Shown piece after piece: positions 22,699 to 33,994 of a stretch of 64,000 bases of DNA; the stretch's first letter is position 1; each line of letters opens with the position of its first letter. Source of the DNA: Nymphaea colorata (Eukaryota; Streptophyta; Magnoliopsida; Nymphaeales; Nymphaeaceae); the NCBI RefSeq assembly GCF_008831285.2, contig NC_045149.1, positions 3,959,500-4,023,499 of the forward strand, given 5' to 3'. The notes under the pieces were generated by a model that was not told the origin of the DNA, searched no databases, and saw only the letters and a list, made by a program, of their open reading frames with translations. The position numbers and the translations under genes were made by a program.

Positions 22699-22711
22699 AA
22701 AGAGGGGCATC
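22699..22711 (+). promoter_or_regulatory. Polypurine tract before LTR B
   Basis: AAAGAGGGGCATC lies directly upstream of the LTR start TGTAATC, as also at 30120-30132 and 39188-39200. Confidence 0.8.
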
Positions 22712-22894
22712 TGTAATCACCCCAAATTTTTGTAAAAAATTATGATGTTTTATCGAAGTGCGAAACTCAAATTTAGGCACAAGATTCAAATTCAAAATAC
22801 AACTCTTAGATCCAAATTAAATCCAAAATACTACTTTCAAATCCAAAACCCAAGTTTAGATCCAAATCGATCATTTAAGACCTATTTGGGTGGA

Positions 22895-23390
22895 CATGAC
22901 CTATTTGCCCCTTCTTTTGACAAAAAGTCTCCTCTTAGAGGGTGATTTTAGACTTTTTAGGTGGACAAGATCAATTTGCCCTTTCCTTTGACAAAAAGTC
23001 TCTTTTTACACGGTGATTTTAGTCTTTTTGGGTGGACAAGACCAATTTACCATTTCTTTTGACAAAAGTCTCCTTTTAGAGGGTGATTTTAGTATTTTTG
23101 AGTGGACAAGACCAATTTGTCCTTCCTTTGGACAAAAAAATATCCTTTTAGAGGTCGATTTTAGTCTTTTTGAATGGACAATACCAATTTGCCCTTTCTT
23201 TTCACAAAAAGTCTCCTTTTAGAGGGTGATTTTAGTCTTTTTGGGTGGACAAGATCAATTTACCCTTTCTTTTGACAAAAAGTCTCATTTTAGAGGGTGA
23301 TTTTAGTCTTTTTGGGTGGACAAGACCAATTTGCCCTTCGTTTTGACAAAAAGTCTCCTTTTATAAGGTGATTTTAGACTTTTTAGGTCA
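22895..23390 (+). repeat. U3 minisatellite of LTR B, about 7 units of 71 bp
   Basis: The GGTGATTTTAG core recurs near 22940, 23010, 23081, 23154, 23224, 23296 and 23368. Confidence 0.85.
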
Positions 23391-23427
23391 AAAAATCCAA
23401 ATTTAGAGTTTTGGCTCCAAAATCCTC

Positions 23428-23434
23428 TATAAAT
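23428..23434 (+). promoter_or_regulatory. LTR B TATA box
   Basis: TATAAAT followed by ACCCCCCACTTCCCCC. Confidence 0.7.
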
Positions 23435-23660
23435 ACCCCCCACTTCCCCCCTCTTGGGCAAGATTGGCCCTTGGGAGAAACTCTAGTGTATTCTCACTTG
23501 AACAATTAGAGTTTCTCTTGAGCTCTCTCTCTCTCCCTCTTCCTCTCTCCATTTTCCTATCAAACTTAGAGCAAGCTACAACCCTCTTGGTGGCATCATC
23601 TTGGAGCTTCAAGGGGATCTTCAAGTCAATGTGTTTATCTTCCTTCGATCATTTCTCATT

Positions 23661-23670
23661 AAAGGTATGT
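23661..23670 (+). other. Candidate 5' splice donor in LTR B
   Basis: AAAG-GTATGT, 237 bp after the TATA box, identical to LTR A. Confidence 0.4.
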
Positions 23671-23699
23671 AATCATCATCCCTCTCATTTCTTTTTTTT

Positions 23700-24690
23700 T
23701 CTTATCTTCATTTCCCCATGGTCACAGGATATAGCACTCAACCTCTTTTTAGAGACAAGAGGCTATGCTCAAGTGCATCAGGAGCATGAAAAGATGAGAT
23801 GATATTTTATTTCATGATTAAATCATGTTCTTTCAAGTACTCTTGTTGTTGTTATTTTTCATTAATATGTTTTTATTATTATGCTATTCCTTTTTCTTGA
23901 ACATAGTCTTGTTGATTGTTTTGATTTTCTCTTCTTATCTTCATCTCCCCATGGCCAAAGGAGATACCAGTCAACCTCTTTTTAGAGACAAGAGGCTATG
24001 TTCAAGTGCACCGGGAGCATGAAAAAATGATATGATATTTTATTTTATGATTAAATCATGTTCTTTCAAGTATTCTTGTTGTTGTTATTTTTCATTAATA
24101 CGTTCTTATTATTATGCTATTCCTTCTTCTTGAACATAGTCTTGTTGATTGTTTTCATTTTCTTTTCTCATCTTCATTTCCCCATAGCCAAAGGAGATAG
24201 CACTCAACCTCTTTTTAGAGACAAGAGGCTATGTTCAAGGGCACCGGGAGCATGAAAAGATGAGATGATATTTTGCTTTATGATTAAACCATGCTCTTTC
24301 AAGTATTCTTATTGTTGTTATTTTTCATTAGTATGTTATTATTATGTTATTTCTTTTTCTTGAACATAGTCTTGTTTCTTCTCATCTTCATCTCTCCATG
24401 GCCAAAGGAGATAGCATTCAACCTCTTTTTAGAGACAAGAGGCTATGCTCAAGTGCACCGGAGCAGGGAAAGATGAGATAATCTTTCATTTTATGATTGA
24501 ATCATGTTTTCCCTTTTATTGAATGTAGCATTGCCTTCTTTTCTTCATTTTCTTATCATCTTTATCTCTCCATGGCCAAAGGAGATAACACTCAATCTCT
24601 TCTTATAGACAAGAGGCTATGCTCAAGTGCACTGGGAGCATGGAAAGATGAGATGATCATTTATTTCATAGTTATATTATGCCCTCCTTC
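23700..24690 (+). repeat. U5 repeat array of LTR B, about 5 units
   Basis: The GGCCAAAGGAGATA box recurs near 23720 (mutated), 23952, 24186, 24400 and 24572. Confidence 0.85.
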
Positions 24691-26348
24691 CTAGTTGAAT
24701 CTTTCTCTTCCTATCATCCTCTCTCTCTCTCTCTTTCCTTCCTTGAATATTGTCCATGTATCACCCATTCAGAGTTGTTTGGTTTTTCGTCTATATATGA
24801 ATGTATGATGATAATGAAAGTGTGTTCTTTATTTTTATGTTATTATTAATTTTTGAGGTTAGGACTTGTCTAACCCGAGGAAACCTTCACGAATATGTAC
24901 ATGTTAAAAAATGCATTTTTATGTTATTGCGTATAAGTTTCCTTCCCAATCACCCCATTGGAAACCCTAATGAGTGTCGCGTTGTATTGCTTATTTTTTT
25001 CCATACCCAACGGTGGACGAAATATATCTTTTACAACAAACTAAGAAACAACATTCTATGCTTATATAAATCATATTTTCTAAAACATTTTCAAAAGCAA
25101 TCTTGTAACATGAACTTTGGGACTTAGCTTAGACTCTTGCATGAGGTCAAGTGCCCCTCCGGTCCACATTAAACTTGAAGTTGGTAGTCTTAAGTTATTC
25201 CTTGATTTCTAATCTTGTGAAGAGACGTATGTATATACATATTATATACATCCATACACACGTGATTATCCGCCCATCTTTCTCTCTCTATGCTTTCACT
25301 TTCCATTTTACAAATTTTCATATCTGCATGAATGTGTATGCGTATGTGCTCTATTTCCTCTTTTTTAAATATTTTATTCCTCTTTTCAAGATCAATATCT
25401 CCACTTGCAAAATTTCTTATACATACCCATATATACGTATGTATATTTTTCTTTTCCTCTAAAACCTCTTTTCTTTCTCTTCAAATTGATACATCTTTTT
25501 CTCTTAAGCTTTGATATATGTGTATACGTGATGGCATGTACACATATATACATGTCTTTCTCTACCTCTCTCTCTTTCTTTTCATAAGAATGTTTTATCT
25601 CTTGTATTCTTTTAATATTCATCTCTCATGAACTTTATATTTACCAACTTCATTAAGACCACAATCCAAGTAATGACCCAATATTGGAATCATGCTTGAT
25701 GGTCTACAATCTCCATCCATTTTCAAAAACTTTTCCTTCTTATATACAATAATTATAACAACGAAATCTTAGATGTATGTTGTGGTAGAAATGACTTTAG
25801 ATGAATGTTATGGTATAAATGTTTTACATTATTTCAATCATATAGGATAAATGCATCCATGCATTTTCACCCACTTTATTTCACTTATAATTACAAGCGC
25901 CTCTCCAAAAGAACTTAAGCAAGATGGGATGGAGCTCTAACTAAGTGGTAACCAAATTAGAACAAAATCTCAAACCTACTTAAATTCTTAAGAGAACGCT
26001 AAAGTGATTTCAAAATGATTTCAAAAGTTTTTCAAATGATATTTACTAGTTCCACTTTTTCCTCAAAACATTGCACATTTTCAAGCAACTCTTAAAGAAC
26101 CTTTTCAAAAGTTTGAAACATCAAACTTTTAATATTTTCTACACCACATATAGAATAAAAAACTTGTTTAAGTTAAAACGAAATGCATCAATGATAAGCA
26201 TAGCCATTGTGTTGATTACCTCCTGTAAAAGTGCCGGGAACGGTCGATCCTCGTACCGACGTGCGAGTCCCTTTTTTCCCTCTTTCAAAACAAAACCTCA
26301 TTTTTCTGGAACACTCAAAACCAATGAAAATTTTGGGATGCAAACAGA

Positions 26349-26367
26349 TGGCGACCGTGATGGGACC
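26349..26367 (+). promoter_or_regulatory. Primer-binding site, internal 2
   Basis: TGGCGACCGTGATGGGACC, two bases after LTR B. This is probably the ancestral form; internals 1 and 3 read TGGTGACC. Confidence 0.55.
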
Positions 26368-26726
26368 CGTCATCGTTTGGCAATGATTATAGTTGATGCA
26401 TTTTCACTAATTTGAACATCTCTTATATTGCCAATGATAAAGCCTGCTCCCTATTTTGGCCTCGACCCCATTGGCATTTCATTGCATTGTTTGGTGATTG
26501 TGATTGTTTTCTTGCACATAAGACTAATTGAGGACGATCAGTCATGTTCACATATATCTATGATCACATACCACCCTTCTCAATTTAGGAGTTGTTTGAA
26601 AACCATGTTTGCTCTTCTATTTTAATCATCAAACTTAGGCAACATTGCAATAGAGACAACTCTTTTTATATGATTTCTCATATTTCAAAATTCTTCATAC
26701 CTATTTATCCCGGTCATCATGTTGCC

Positions 26727-26762
26727 GGGCTTGGTCTTTGGCGGTAGCACAAGACTAAGCCC
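26727..26762 (+). promoter_or_regulatory. Conserved RNA hairpin in the leader of internal 2
   Basis: The 12-bp stem GGGCTTGGTCTT / AAGACTAAGCCC is the same as in internal 1; the loop differs by one base (CAC for CAT at its end). Confidence 0.5.
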
Positions 26763-27147
26763 TACAACCAGACCACACCTTGGGTGGAAAAGCCCCATCG
26801 TTAGTACCATGATTGGTAATTTATGGTATATCGATGAGTGATCAAGAAGAAGTTGATCAAACCTACCCTTAGTTGCTAAGGAAGAATCTATGTTCGTACT
26901 AAGCCATTTGGCTGAGGTATATAAGCATAACTTGACATCGAATTATCGTGACACAAAATTATTTCAATTAGGTTCCTATACCCAATTTTCAAAAAAATAA
27001 AAATATTTCATGATAGATGTTGATGTGCGTGAAACCTTATGTGATGATTTTTAACCTCATTCCACACATCTACTTCATATTGTCTTTGTCAACCTTGTCA
27101 ATGTTTTCCACTAATTCAATCTTTATCTTTTAAAGTCATCATTCAAG

Positions 27148-28346
27148 ATGTATTCTTTCCAACGTGGTGTCACATTCCCTTATGATCACATCCTCTTTGG
27201 CGAAGGTCCCGAACAGTCCACCTACATTTATCTGGAGTCTATATCTTTGGCTCCCGAATGGTATCACACTTGGCATTCCACCTTCTCTCAGATGTTTCCA
27301 TCTTACTTTGAAGAATGTGGGCTAGAGACAGTGGCAGCTAGAGAAATGCAGTCGGTAGGAATGCAGTCGGTTGATGGAAATTTGGTACATGCAATCGCCG
27401 AGCGTTGGAACCCAAGGACCTTCTCTTTTTGGTTCCATGGGGAGAAATGACAATATTACTAAATGAATTTGCCGAAATACTAGACCTCCCTACCCCAACT
27501 TGTGACCCAAATGATCTGTTGGAAAAACAATTCCTTATGAACCCAACCAAGGTCAATGCAAATAACCTCATTGCTCACTTTACTGGATGAAAAACTTGTC
27601 CTTTAGTAGAAAACCATGAAAATCAAAGCATCAACATGAAAAATTTGTATGAAAAATTTTGAACCTATGTTGAACCTTCTACCCTACCTCGAAAAGCCAT
27701 GGGGAGAATTAAACATTGTATGATGCTCTACACAATAGAAGTAACCCTTTTTACCGATGGAAGTGACGTTTTATATGTCCGTATTGCCCAACTTTTTCGG
27801 GTATGAGGGCATAGAGAGAATCGACACTTGTCAGTAGCAATGACAGCCTTAGCCTTCCTTTATTAAGGACTCACCCGCTTTACCATTGGAGATACCAACT
27901 TCATAGAAGGATGCTCATATGTTTTACAATTGTAGTTCCTCAAGCATGCGGGACCCCGAGCCAGTCTATTCATAAACACTGATGGATCATTGACAACCTT
28001 GGAGCAATACCGTCGTTTGATCGAGCAATTGAATGAAGGAGAGATCATTTAGAATTATTGTGATCGTCGGCAGAGCCTACCCCGATACACTCACCATCAT
28101 CATGGGAGTACTTCACTCTTAGGCCCTTACTTCATAGTTGATTATATTGCTAATAGATGTATGAGGCAATTCTCTCAAAGGCAGAAGATGGTCTCTGTGC
28201 ATGCACTAATTGGAGCTATTCCCGAATTCGACCTTAGTTCTCCTCAATGGACGGCATTGTTTGCAATAGCTCGACAAGAATGGAAGACACATATATCATA
28301 CACTTGGTTCGCAGGCCCAGTGGTGAAGAAGGAATATGCTGAGTGA
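27148..28346 (+). pseudogene. ORF1 of internal 2, plant-mobile-domain-like, broken
   Basis: It has the same start MYSFQRGVTFPYDHILFGEG and the same domain order as 14903-16062. It carries a 12-bp tandem insertion near 27349-27370 (the GAATGCAGTCGGT unit is doubled). A one-base loss near 27430 shifts FSFWF into a stop. Further stops lie at 27588, 27660, 27806, 27864, 27933 and 28049. The final TGA after EYAE (28344-28346) is at the same place in all three copies, so it is likely the ancestral stop. Confidence 0.6.
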
Positions 28347-28552
28347 TGGGATGCCAACCGACCACCATCCATCCTTCCCTAAAAGTTTTATGTTGTCAAC
28401 TTTGTATTCTTTCTGTCGTTGTCATCTTTATTAGTATTTTTGGATGTAACTTTTAAAACTTGTAATGCAACATGAACCTTCATTTTGCCATCATTTCTAT
28501 CCAATAACTCTATTTTCTTATGTCATAAGGTGAATACTTGAAAGCCAACAAG

Positions 28553-29864
28553 ATGGTTGAAACTAGATCGCAAGCTAAGTAGACTCCTCAGAACGAGGCT
28601 TCATTATCTGAACTCCGGCCAGAAACACTTGGCCTCCCAGCAATCGAGCTAGAAGCTTACCATATGTTCTGTTTGTTCAAGGAGCGATTCATGACAGAGC
28701 AAGAAGAGCAAAAGGCCTTGATGGTTACTCCAAAGCCAGAGAATGAAAAGGCTGCCAAGCAGAAAAGAAAGAAGAAGAAGAACAAGTCCTCCCCTACAGA
28801 TCAGGATGAAGATTATTTGAGTTCGAATTCGACAATTAATAAGGAAGAAAAACCCGAACTGCTTCCCCTCAAAAAGGAAAAGACAACAAAGAAAAGCAAA
28901 AAGGGAAAAGAAATTATGATAGAAAACAACTCACCTAGTCCTATCACCACTGAAAGTTCGAAAGAGAAGCCCAAAAGAAAGAGAAAGTCTACCAAGAAAG
29001 ACAAAAAAATCAAGAAGTACATCCCTAGCAGTAGCTCAAACAGTGAGAGTTCTGAAGAAAAAGTAAAGAAGATCAAGAGCAAGAAGAAAAAGACAAAGCC
29101 AGAATTGGTCGAATCAAGTGGTGATGAAAGTCCGACTAAGCGTAGATTCTATGAAATAGAGAAAAGAATGAACAATCTTGAGCTTTGGGGGAAGGGGACG
29201 ATGAAAGGAAAAACAAACACCCAGGTTGGAGCTACGACTGGAAATTCACTCCTCTCAGCCAATCTCGGGAGAAGATCCTGGAATACCTTCTCGCCAAAGG
29301 AATTATCGTCTTGCCAAAAGTAACAAAGCCTTCGAAAATGATGGGAGGAAATAAAGAAAAACTGTGCAAGTTTCATCGTGCCTCTGGTCACAATGAGGAT
29401 TGTTTTGTCCTCAAAAATATTATTCAAAACTTCATCAACAAAGATCTCAAGATTTGTGATGATAGCACCCCTGAGAGACTAAGTAATCCATTCCCCGACT
29501 ACAGAAAGGCAGCAGTAGCCATGATCACTATAGGAACTCCACTTCCGTACCATCCACAAGAGCACATTCGACCTTATATTGGGAGTAGTTCACACAAAGT
29601 CATGGTGGTAGACCAAGGTAAGGAACCTCTGGATTTCATTGGTATGTTGAATGGTAGGACAGAAAGTTTGCCCAAGAAACTTCCCATGATTCCAAAGACT
29701 TTTATCTTACAAGGTGACGAATCATCAGATAACTCATCAGATGAAGATCCATGCTATTTGGACGTTCTCCCCTTGGAAGAGCGTATGGATGAGGGAGACT
29801 CGGTTCAAGCTTCTAAAAATCAGTCAATTACCTTTTCAGAAAAAGAACTCTCAAAATGGGGATA
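28553..29864 (+). pseudogene. Gag of internal 2 with core deleted
   Basis: The ATG at 28553 begins MVETRSQAK and hits a stop at once. The basic Lys/Ser-rich tail (28690-29110) and KRMNNLELWGKG are followed directly by the segment that lies just before the zinc knuckle, so about 720 bp of gag core equivalent to 16910-17625 is deleted. The junction shifts the frame. The zinc knuckle CKFHRASGHNEDC (about 29365-29405) remains. The acidic linker (DESSDNSSDEDPC) runs to FSEKELSKWG, where the copy ends just before the protease. Confidence 0.75.
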
Positions 29865-29868
29865 AACA

Positions 29869-30030
29869 ATTTGTGACCCAAATGATCTATTGGAAAAACA
29901 ATTCCTTATGAACCCAACCAAGGTCAATGCAAATGACCTCATTGCTCACTTTACAGGAGGAAAAACTTGTCCTTTAGTAGAAAACCATGAAAATCAAAGC
30001 ATCAACATGAAAAATTTGTATGAAGAATTT
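29869..30030 (+). repeat. Misplaced second copy of an ORF1 fragment
   Basis: About 160 bp starting TTGTGACCCAAATGATCTATT and ending TATGAAGAATTT duplicates the ORF1 stretch at 27499-27658 of the same unit, on the same strand. Here it lies downstream of gag, joined on the right to the extreme 3' end (ATCTCTATGAAAATG). It keeps an un-mutated ATTTGGAA-like reading where the ORF1 copy has stops, so it is not a simple copy of the resident ORF1. Confidence 0.85.
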
Positions 30031-30119
30031 GTTTGAAAAATCTCTATGAAAATGTTTTGTTTGGAAAATTTGTGGCGTTTATCTTTGTCACTAAGCACGG
30101 CTAACACCGGCTTATTAAC

Positions 30120-30132
30120 AAAGAGGGGCATC
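30120..30132 (+). promoter_or_regulatory. Polypurine tract before LTR C
   Basis: AAAGAGGGGCATC directly before TGTAATCACC. Confidence 0.8.
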
Positions 30133-30304
30133 TGTAATCACCCCAAATTTTTGTAAAAGATTATGATGTTTTATCGAAGTGCGAAACTCAAATTTAGGCA
30201 CAAGATTCGAATTCAAAATACAACTCTTAGATCCAAATTAAATCCAAAATACTACTTTCAGATCCAAAACCCAAGTTCAGATCCAAATCGATCATTTAAG
30301 AACT

Positions 30305-30810
30305 ATTTGGGTGGACATGACCTATTTGCCTCATCTTTTGACAAAAAGTCTCTTTTTAGAGGGTGATTTTAGTCTTTTTGGGTGTACAAGATCAATTTGC
30401 CCTTTCTTTTGACAAAAAGTCTCCTTTTACACGGTGATTTTAGTCTTTTTGAGTGGACAAGACCAATTTGCCATTTCTTTTGACAAATCCCCTTTTAGAG
30501 GGCGATTTTAGTCTTTTTGAGTGGACAAGACCAATTTGCCCTTCCTTTTGACAAAAAAATATCCTTTTAGAGGTTGATTTTAGTCTTTTTGAGTGGACAA
30601 TACCAATTTGCCCTTTATTTTGACAAAAAGTCTCATTTTAGAGGGTGATTTTAGTCTTTTTGGGTGGATAAGATCAATTTGCCCTTTCTTTTGACAAAAA
30701 GTCTCATTTTAGAGGGTGATTTTAGTCTTTTTGGGTGGACAAGACCAATTTGCCCTTCCTTTTGACAAAAAGTCTCCTTTTATAGGGTGATTTTAGACTT
30801 TTTAGGTCAA
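30305..30810 (+). repeat. U3 minisatellite of LTR C, about 7 units of 71 bp
   Basis: The GGTGATTTTAG core recurs near 30360, 30434, 30500, 30572, 30643, 30715 and 30787. Confidence 0.85.
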
Positions 30811-30846
30811 AAAATCCAAATTTAGAGTTTTAGCTCCAAAATCATC

Positions 30847-30853
30847 TATAAAT
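30847..30853 (+). promoter_or_regulatory. LTR C TATA box
   Basis: TATAAAT followed by ACCCCCCACTTCCCCC. Confidence 0.7.
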
Positions 30854-31065
30854 ACCCCCCACTTCCCCCGTCTTGGGTAAGATTGGCCCTTGGGAGAAAC
30901 TCTAGTGTATTCTCACTTGAAGAATTAGAGTTTCTCTTGAACTCTCTCTCTCTCCATTTTCCTCCCAAACTCGGAGCAAGCTGCAACCCTGTTGGAGGCA
31001 TCATCTTGGAGCTTCAAGGGGATCTTCAAGTGAATGTGTTTATCTTCCTTAGGTCAGTTCTCATT

Positions 31066-31075
31066 AAAGGTATGT
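31066..31075 (+). other. Candidate 5' splice donor in LTR C
   Basis: AAAG-GTATGT, 223 bp after the TATA box, identical to the other array LTRs. Confidence 0.4.
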
Positions 31076-31094
31076 AATCATCATCTGTCTCATT

Positions 31095-31860
31095 TTTTTT
31101 TTCTCATCTTCATCTCTCCACGGTCGAAGGAGATAGCATTCAACCTCTTTTTAGACACAAGAGGCTATGCTCAAGTGCACCGGGAGCATGAGAAGATGAG
31201 ATGATATTTTATTTCATGATTAAATCATGTTCTTTCAAGTATTCTTGTTGTTGTTATTTTTCATTAATATGTTCTTATTATTATGCTTTTCCTTTTTCTT
31301 GAACATAGTCTTGTTGATTGTTTTCATTTTCTCTTCTCATCTTCATTTCCCCATAGCCAAAGGAGATAGCACTCAACCTCTTTTTAGAGACAAGATGCTA
31401 TGTTCAAGTGCACCGGGAGCATGAAAAGATGAGATGATATTTTGCTTTATGATTAAATCATGCTCTTTTAAGTATTCTTATTTTTGTTATTTTTCATTAG
31501 TATGTTATTATTATGTTATTTCTTTTTCTTGAACATAGTCTTGTTCCTTCTCATCTTCATCTCTACATGGCCAAAGTAGATAGCACTCAACCTCTTTTTA
31601 GAGACAAGAGGCTATGCTCAAGTGCACCGGAGCAGGGAAAGATGAGATAATCTTTCATTTTATGATTGAATCATGTTTTCCCTTTTATTGATTGTAGCAT
31701 TGTCTTCTTTTCTTCATTTTCTTATCATCTTTATCTCCCCATGGCCAAAGGAGATAGCACTCAATCTCTTCTTATAGACAAGAGGCTATGCTCAGGTGCA
31801 CTGGGAGCATGGAAAGATGAGATGATCATTTATTTCATAGTTATATTATGCCCTCCTTCC
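31095..31860 (+). repeat. U5 repeat array of LTR C, 4 units
   Basis: The GCCAAAGGAGATAG box recurs near 31121 (mutated), 31356, 31569 and 31748; one unit fewer than in the other LTRs. Confidence 0.85.
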
Positions 31861-33267
31861 TAGTTGAATCTTTCTCTTCCTATCATCCTCTCTCTCTCTC
31901 TCTTTCCTTCCTTCAATATTGTCGATGTAGCACCCATTCATAATTGTTTGGTTTTCCGTCTAAATATGAATGTATGATGATAATGAAAGTGTGTTATTTA
32001 TTTTTTTGTTATTATCAATTTTTGAGGTTAGGACTTGTCTAACTCGAGGAAACCTTCACGAATATGTACATGTTAAAAAATGCATTTTCATGTTACTGCG
32101 TATAAGTTTCCTTCCCAATCACCCCATTGGAAACCCTAATGAGTGTCGTGTAATATTGTTTATTTTTTTCCATACCCAACGGTGGACGAAATATATCTCT
32201 TACAACAAAGTAAATAACAATATTCTATGCTTATATAAATCATATTTTCCAAAACATTTTCAAAAGCAATCTTCTAACATGGCCTTAGGGACTTATTCCT
32301 CTTTTCAAAATCAATATCTCCACTTACAAAATTTCTTATACATACCCATATATATGTATGTATATTTTTCTTTTCCTCTAAAACCTCTCTTCTTTCTCTT
32401 CAAATTAATACATCTTTTTCTGTTAAGCTTTGATCTATGTGTATACGTGATGGCATGTACACATATATACATGTTTTTCTCTACCTCTCTCTCTTTCTTT
32501 TCATAAGAATGTTTTATCTCTTGTATTCTTTTAATATTCATCTCTCATGAAGTTTATATTTACCAACTTCATTAAGACCACAATCCAAGTAATGACCCAA
32601 TATTAGAATCATGTTTGATGGTCTACAGTCTCTATCTATTTTCAAAAAGTTTTCCTTCTTATGTACAATAATTATAACAACGAAATCTTAGATATATGTT
32701 GTGGTAGGAATGACTTTAGATGAATGTTATGGTATAAATGTTTTACATTATTTCAATCATAAAGGATAAATGCATCTATGCATTTTCACCCACTTTATTT
32801 CACTTATAATTACAAGCGCCTCTGCAAAAAGACTTAAGAAAGATGAGATGGAGCTCTAGCTAAGTGGTAACCAAATTAGAGCAAAATCTCAAACCTACTT
32901 AAAGTCTTAAGAGAACGCTAAAGTGATTTCAAAATGATTTCAGAAGTTTTTCAAATGATATTTACTAGTTCCACTTTTTTCTCAAAACATTTCACATTTT
33001 CAAGCAACTCTTCAAGAACCTTTTCAAAAGTTTGAAACATCAAACTTTTAATATTTTCTACACCACATATAGAATAAAAAACTTGTTTAAGTTAAAACGA
33101 AATGCATCAATGATAAGCATAGCCCTTGGGTTGATTACCTCATGTAAAAATGCTGGGAACGGTCGATCCTCGTACCGACAGGCGAGTCCCTTTTTTTCCT
33201 CTTTCAAAACAAAACCTTATTTTTCTGGAGCACTCAAAACCAATGAAAATTTTGAGATGCAAAGAGA

Positions 33268-33286
33268 TGGTGACCGTGATGGGACC
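33268..33286 (+). promoter_or_regulatory. Primer-binding site, internal 3
   Basis: TGGTGACCGTGATGGGACC, identical to internal 1, two bases after LTR C. Confidence 0.55.
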
Positions 33287-33575
33287 CGTCATCGTTTGGC
33301 TATGATTATAGTTGATGCATTTTCACTAATTTGAACATCTCTTATATTGCCAATGATAAAGCATGCCCCTTATTTTGGCCTCGACCCTATTAGCATTTCA
33401 TTGCATTGTTTGGTGATTGTGATTGTTTTCTTGCACATAAGACTAATTGAGGACGATCAATCATGTTCACATATATCTATGATCACATACCACCTATTGG
33501 CATTTCAACTCATTTTATATGATTTCCCATATTTCAAAATTCTTCATACTTATTTATCCTGGTCATCATGTTGCC

Positions 33576-33611
33576 GGGCTTGGTCTTTAGCGGTAGCACA
33601 AGACTAAGCCC
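33576..33611 (+). promoter_or_regulatory. Conserved RNA hairpin in the leader of internal 3
   Basis: The 12-bp stem is unchanged; the loop reads TAGCGGTAGCAC, so changes fall in the loop. The small second stem after it is broken in this copy (AAGCGG for GGGCGG). Confidence 0.5.
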
Positions 33612-33965
33612 TACAACCAGACCACACCTTAAGCGGAAAAGCCCCATCGTTAGTACCATGAGTGGTAATTTATGGTATATCGATGAGTGATGAAGAAGTT
33701 GATCAAACCTACCCTTAGTTGCCTAAGGAAGAATCTATGCTCGTACTAAGCCATTTGGCTAAGGTATATAAGCATAACTTGACATCGAATTATCGTGACA
33801 CAAAATTATTTCAATTAGGTTCCTATACCTAATTTTCAAAAAAATAAAAATATTTCATGATAGATGTTGATGTGCGTGAAACCTTATGTGATGATTTACA
33901 ACCTCATTCCACACATCTACTTCTTATTGTCTTTGTCAATCTTGTCAATGTTTTCCACTAATTCA

Positions 33966-33980
33966 ATCTTTATCTTTTAG
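33966..33980 (+). other. Candidate 3' splice acceptor before ORF1, internal 3
   Basis: ATCTTTATCTTTTAG, 14 bp before the ORF1 ATG at 33995, identical to 14874-14888. Confidence 0.35.
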
Positions 33981-33994
33981 AGTCATCATTCAAG

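Larger units (their letters stand above)
14145..22711 (+). mobile_element. Internal region 1 of the array (most complete copy)
   Basis: It runs from the primer site at 14147 to the polypurine tract ending at 22711. It holds ORF1, gag, protease, RT, two RNase H domains and integrase in the Tat/Ogre order, plus a 3' hairpin repeat. It carries several in-frame stops and is not autonomous as it stands. A run of about 55 bp present near 26987-27045 and 33834-33895 in the other two copies is missing near 14793. Confidence 0.9.
22712..26346 (+). repeat. LTR B (3.64 kb), inner
   Basis: It starts TGTAATCACCCC and ends GGGATGCAAACA, the best preserved terminal CA of the array. It has about seven U3 minisatellite units, a TATA box at 23428, the donor at 23665 and five U5 repeat units. 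It is followed at once by the primer site of internal 2, so it served as 3' LTR of internal 1 and 5' LTR of internal 2. Confidence 0.9.
26347..30132 (+). mobile_element. Internal region 2 of the array, pol-deleted
   Basis: It contains leader, ORF1, gag N-terminus and gag zinc knuckle, then a misplaced ORF1 fragment, then the last 100 bp before the polypurine tract. A deletion of about 720 bp removes the gag core (junction near 29198). Everything from the protease active site through integrase and the 3' hairpin repeats is missing. It cannot encode any pol function. Confidence 0.9.
30133..33265 (+). repeat. LTR C (3.13 kb), inner, shortened
   Basis: It has normal ends (TGTAATC ... ATGCAAAGA). 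It is shorter for two reasons: four instead of five U5 repeat units, and a deletion of about 255 bp near 32294, where GGCCTTAGGGACT joins TATTCCTCTTTTC (compare 12911-13170). Its last 180 bp and the adjoining leader match LTR A/internal 1 rather than LTR B. Confidence 0.9.

Noticed and set aside
25392-25622. 76-codon minus-strand ORF conserved in three LTRs (13190, 25392, 32311)
   Set aside because: Conservation equals that of the surrounding LTR; low-complexity Lys/Arg-rich product.
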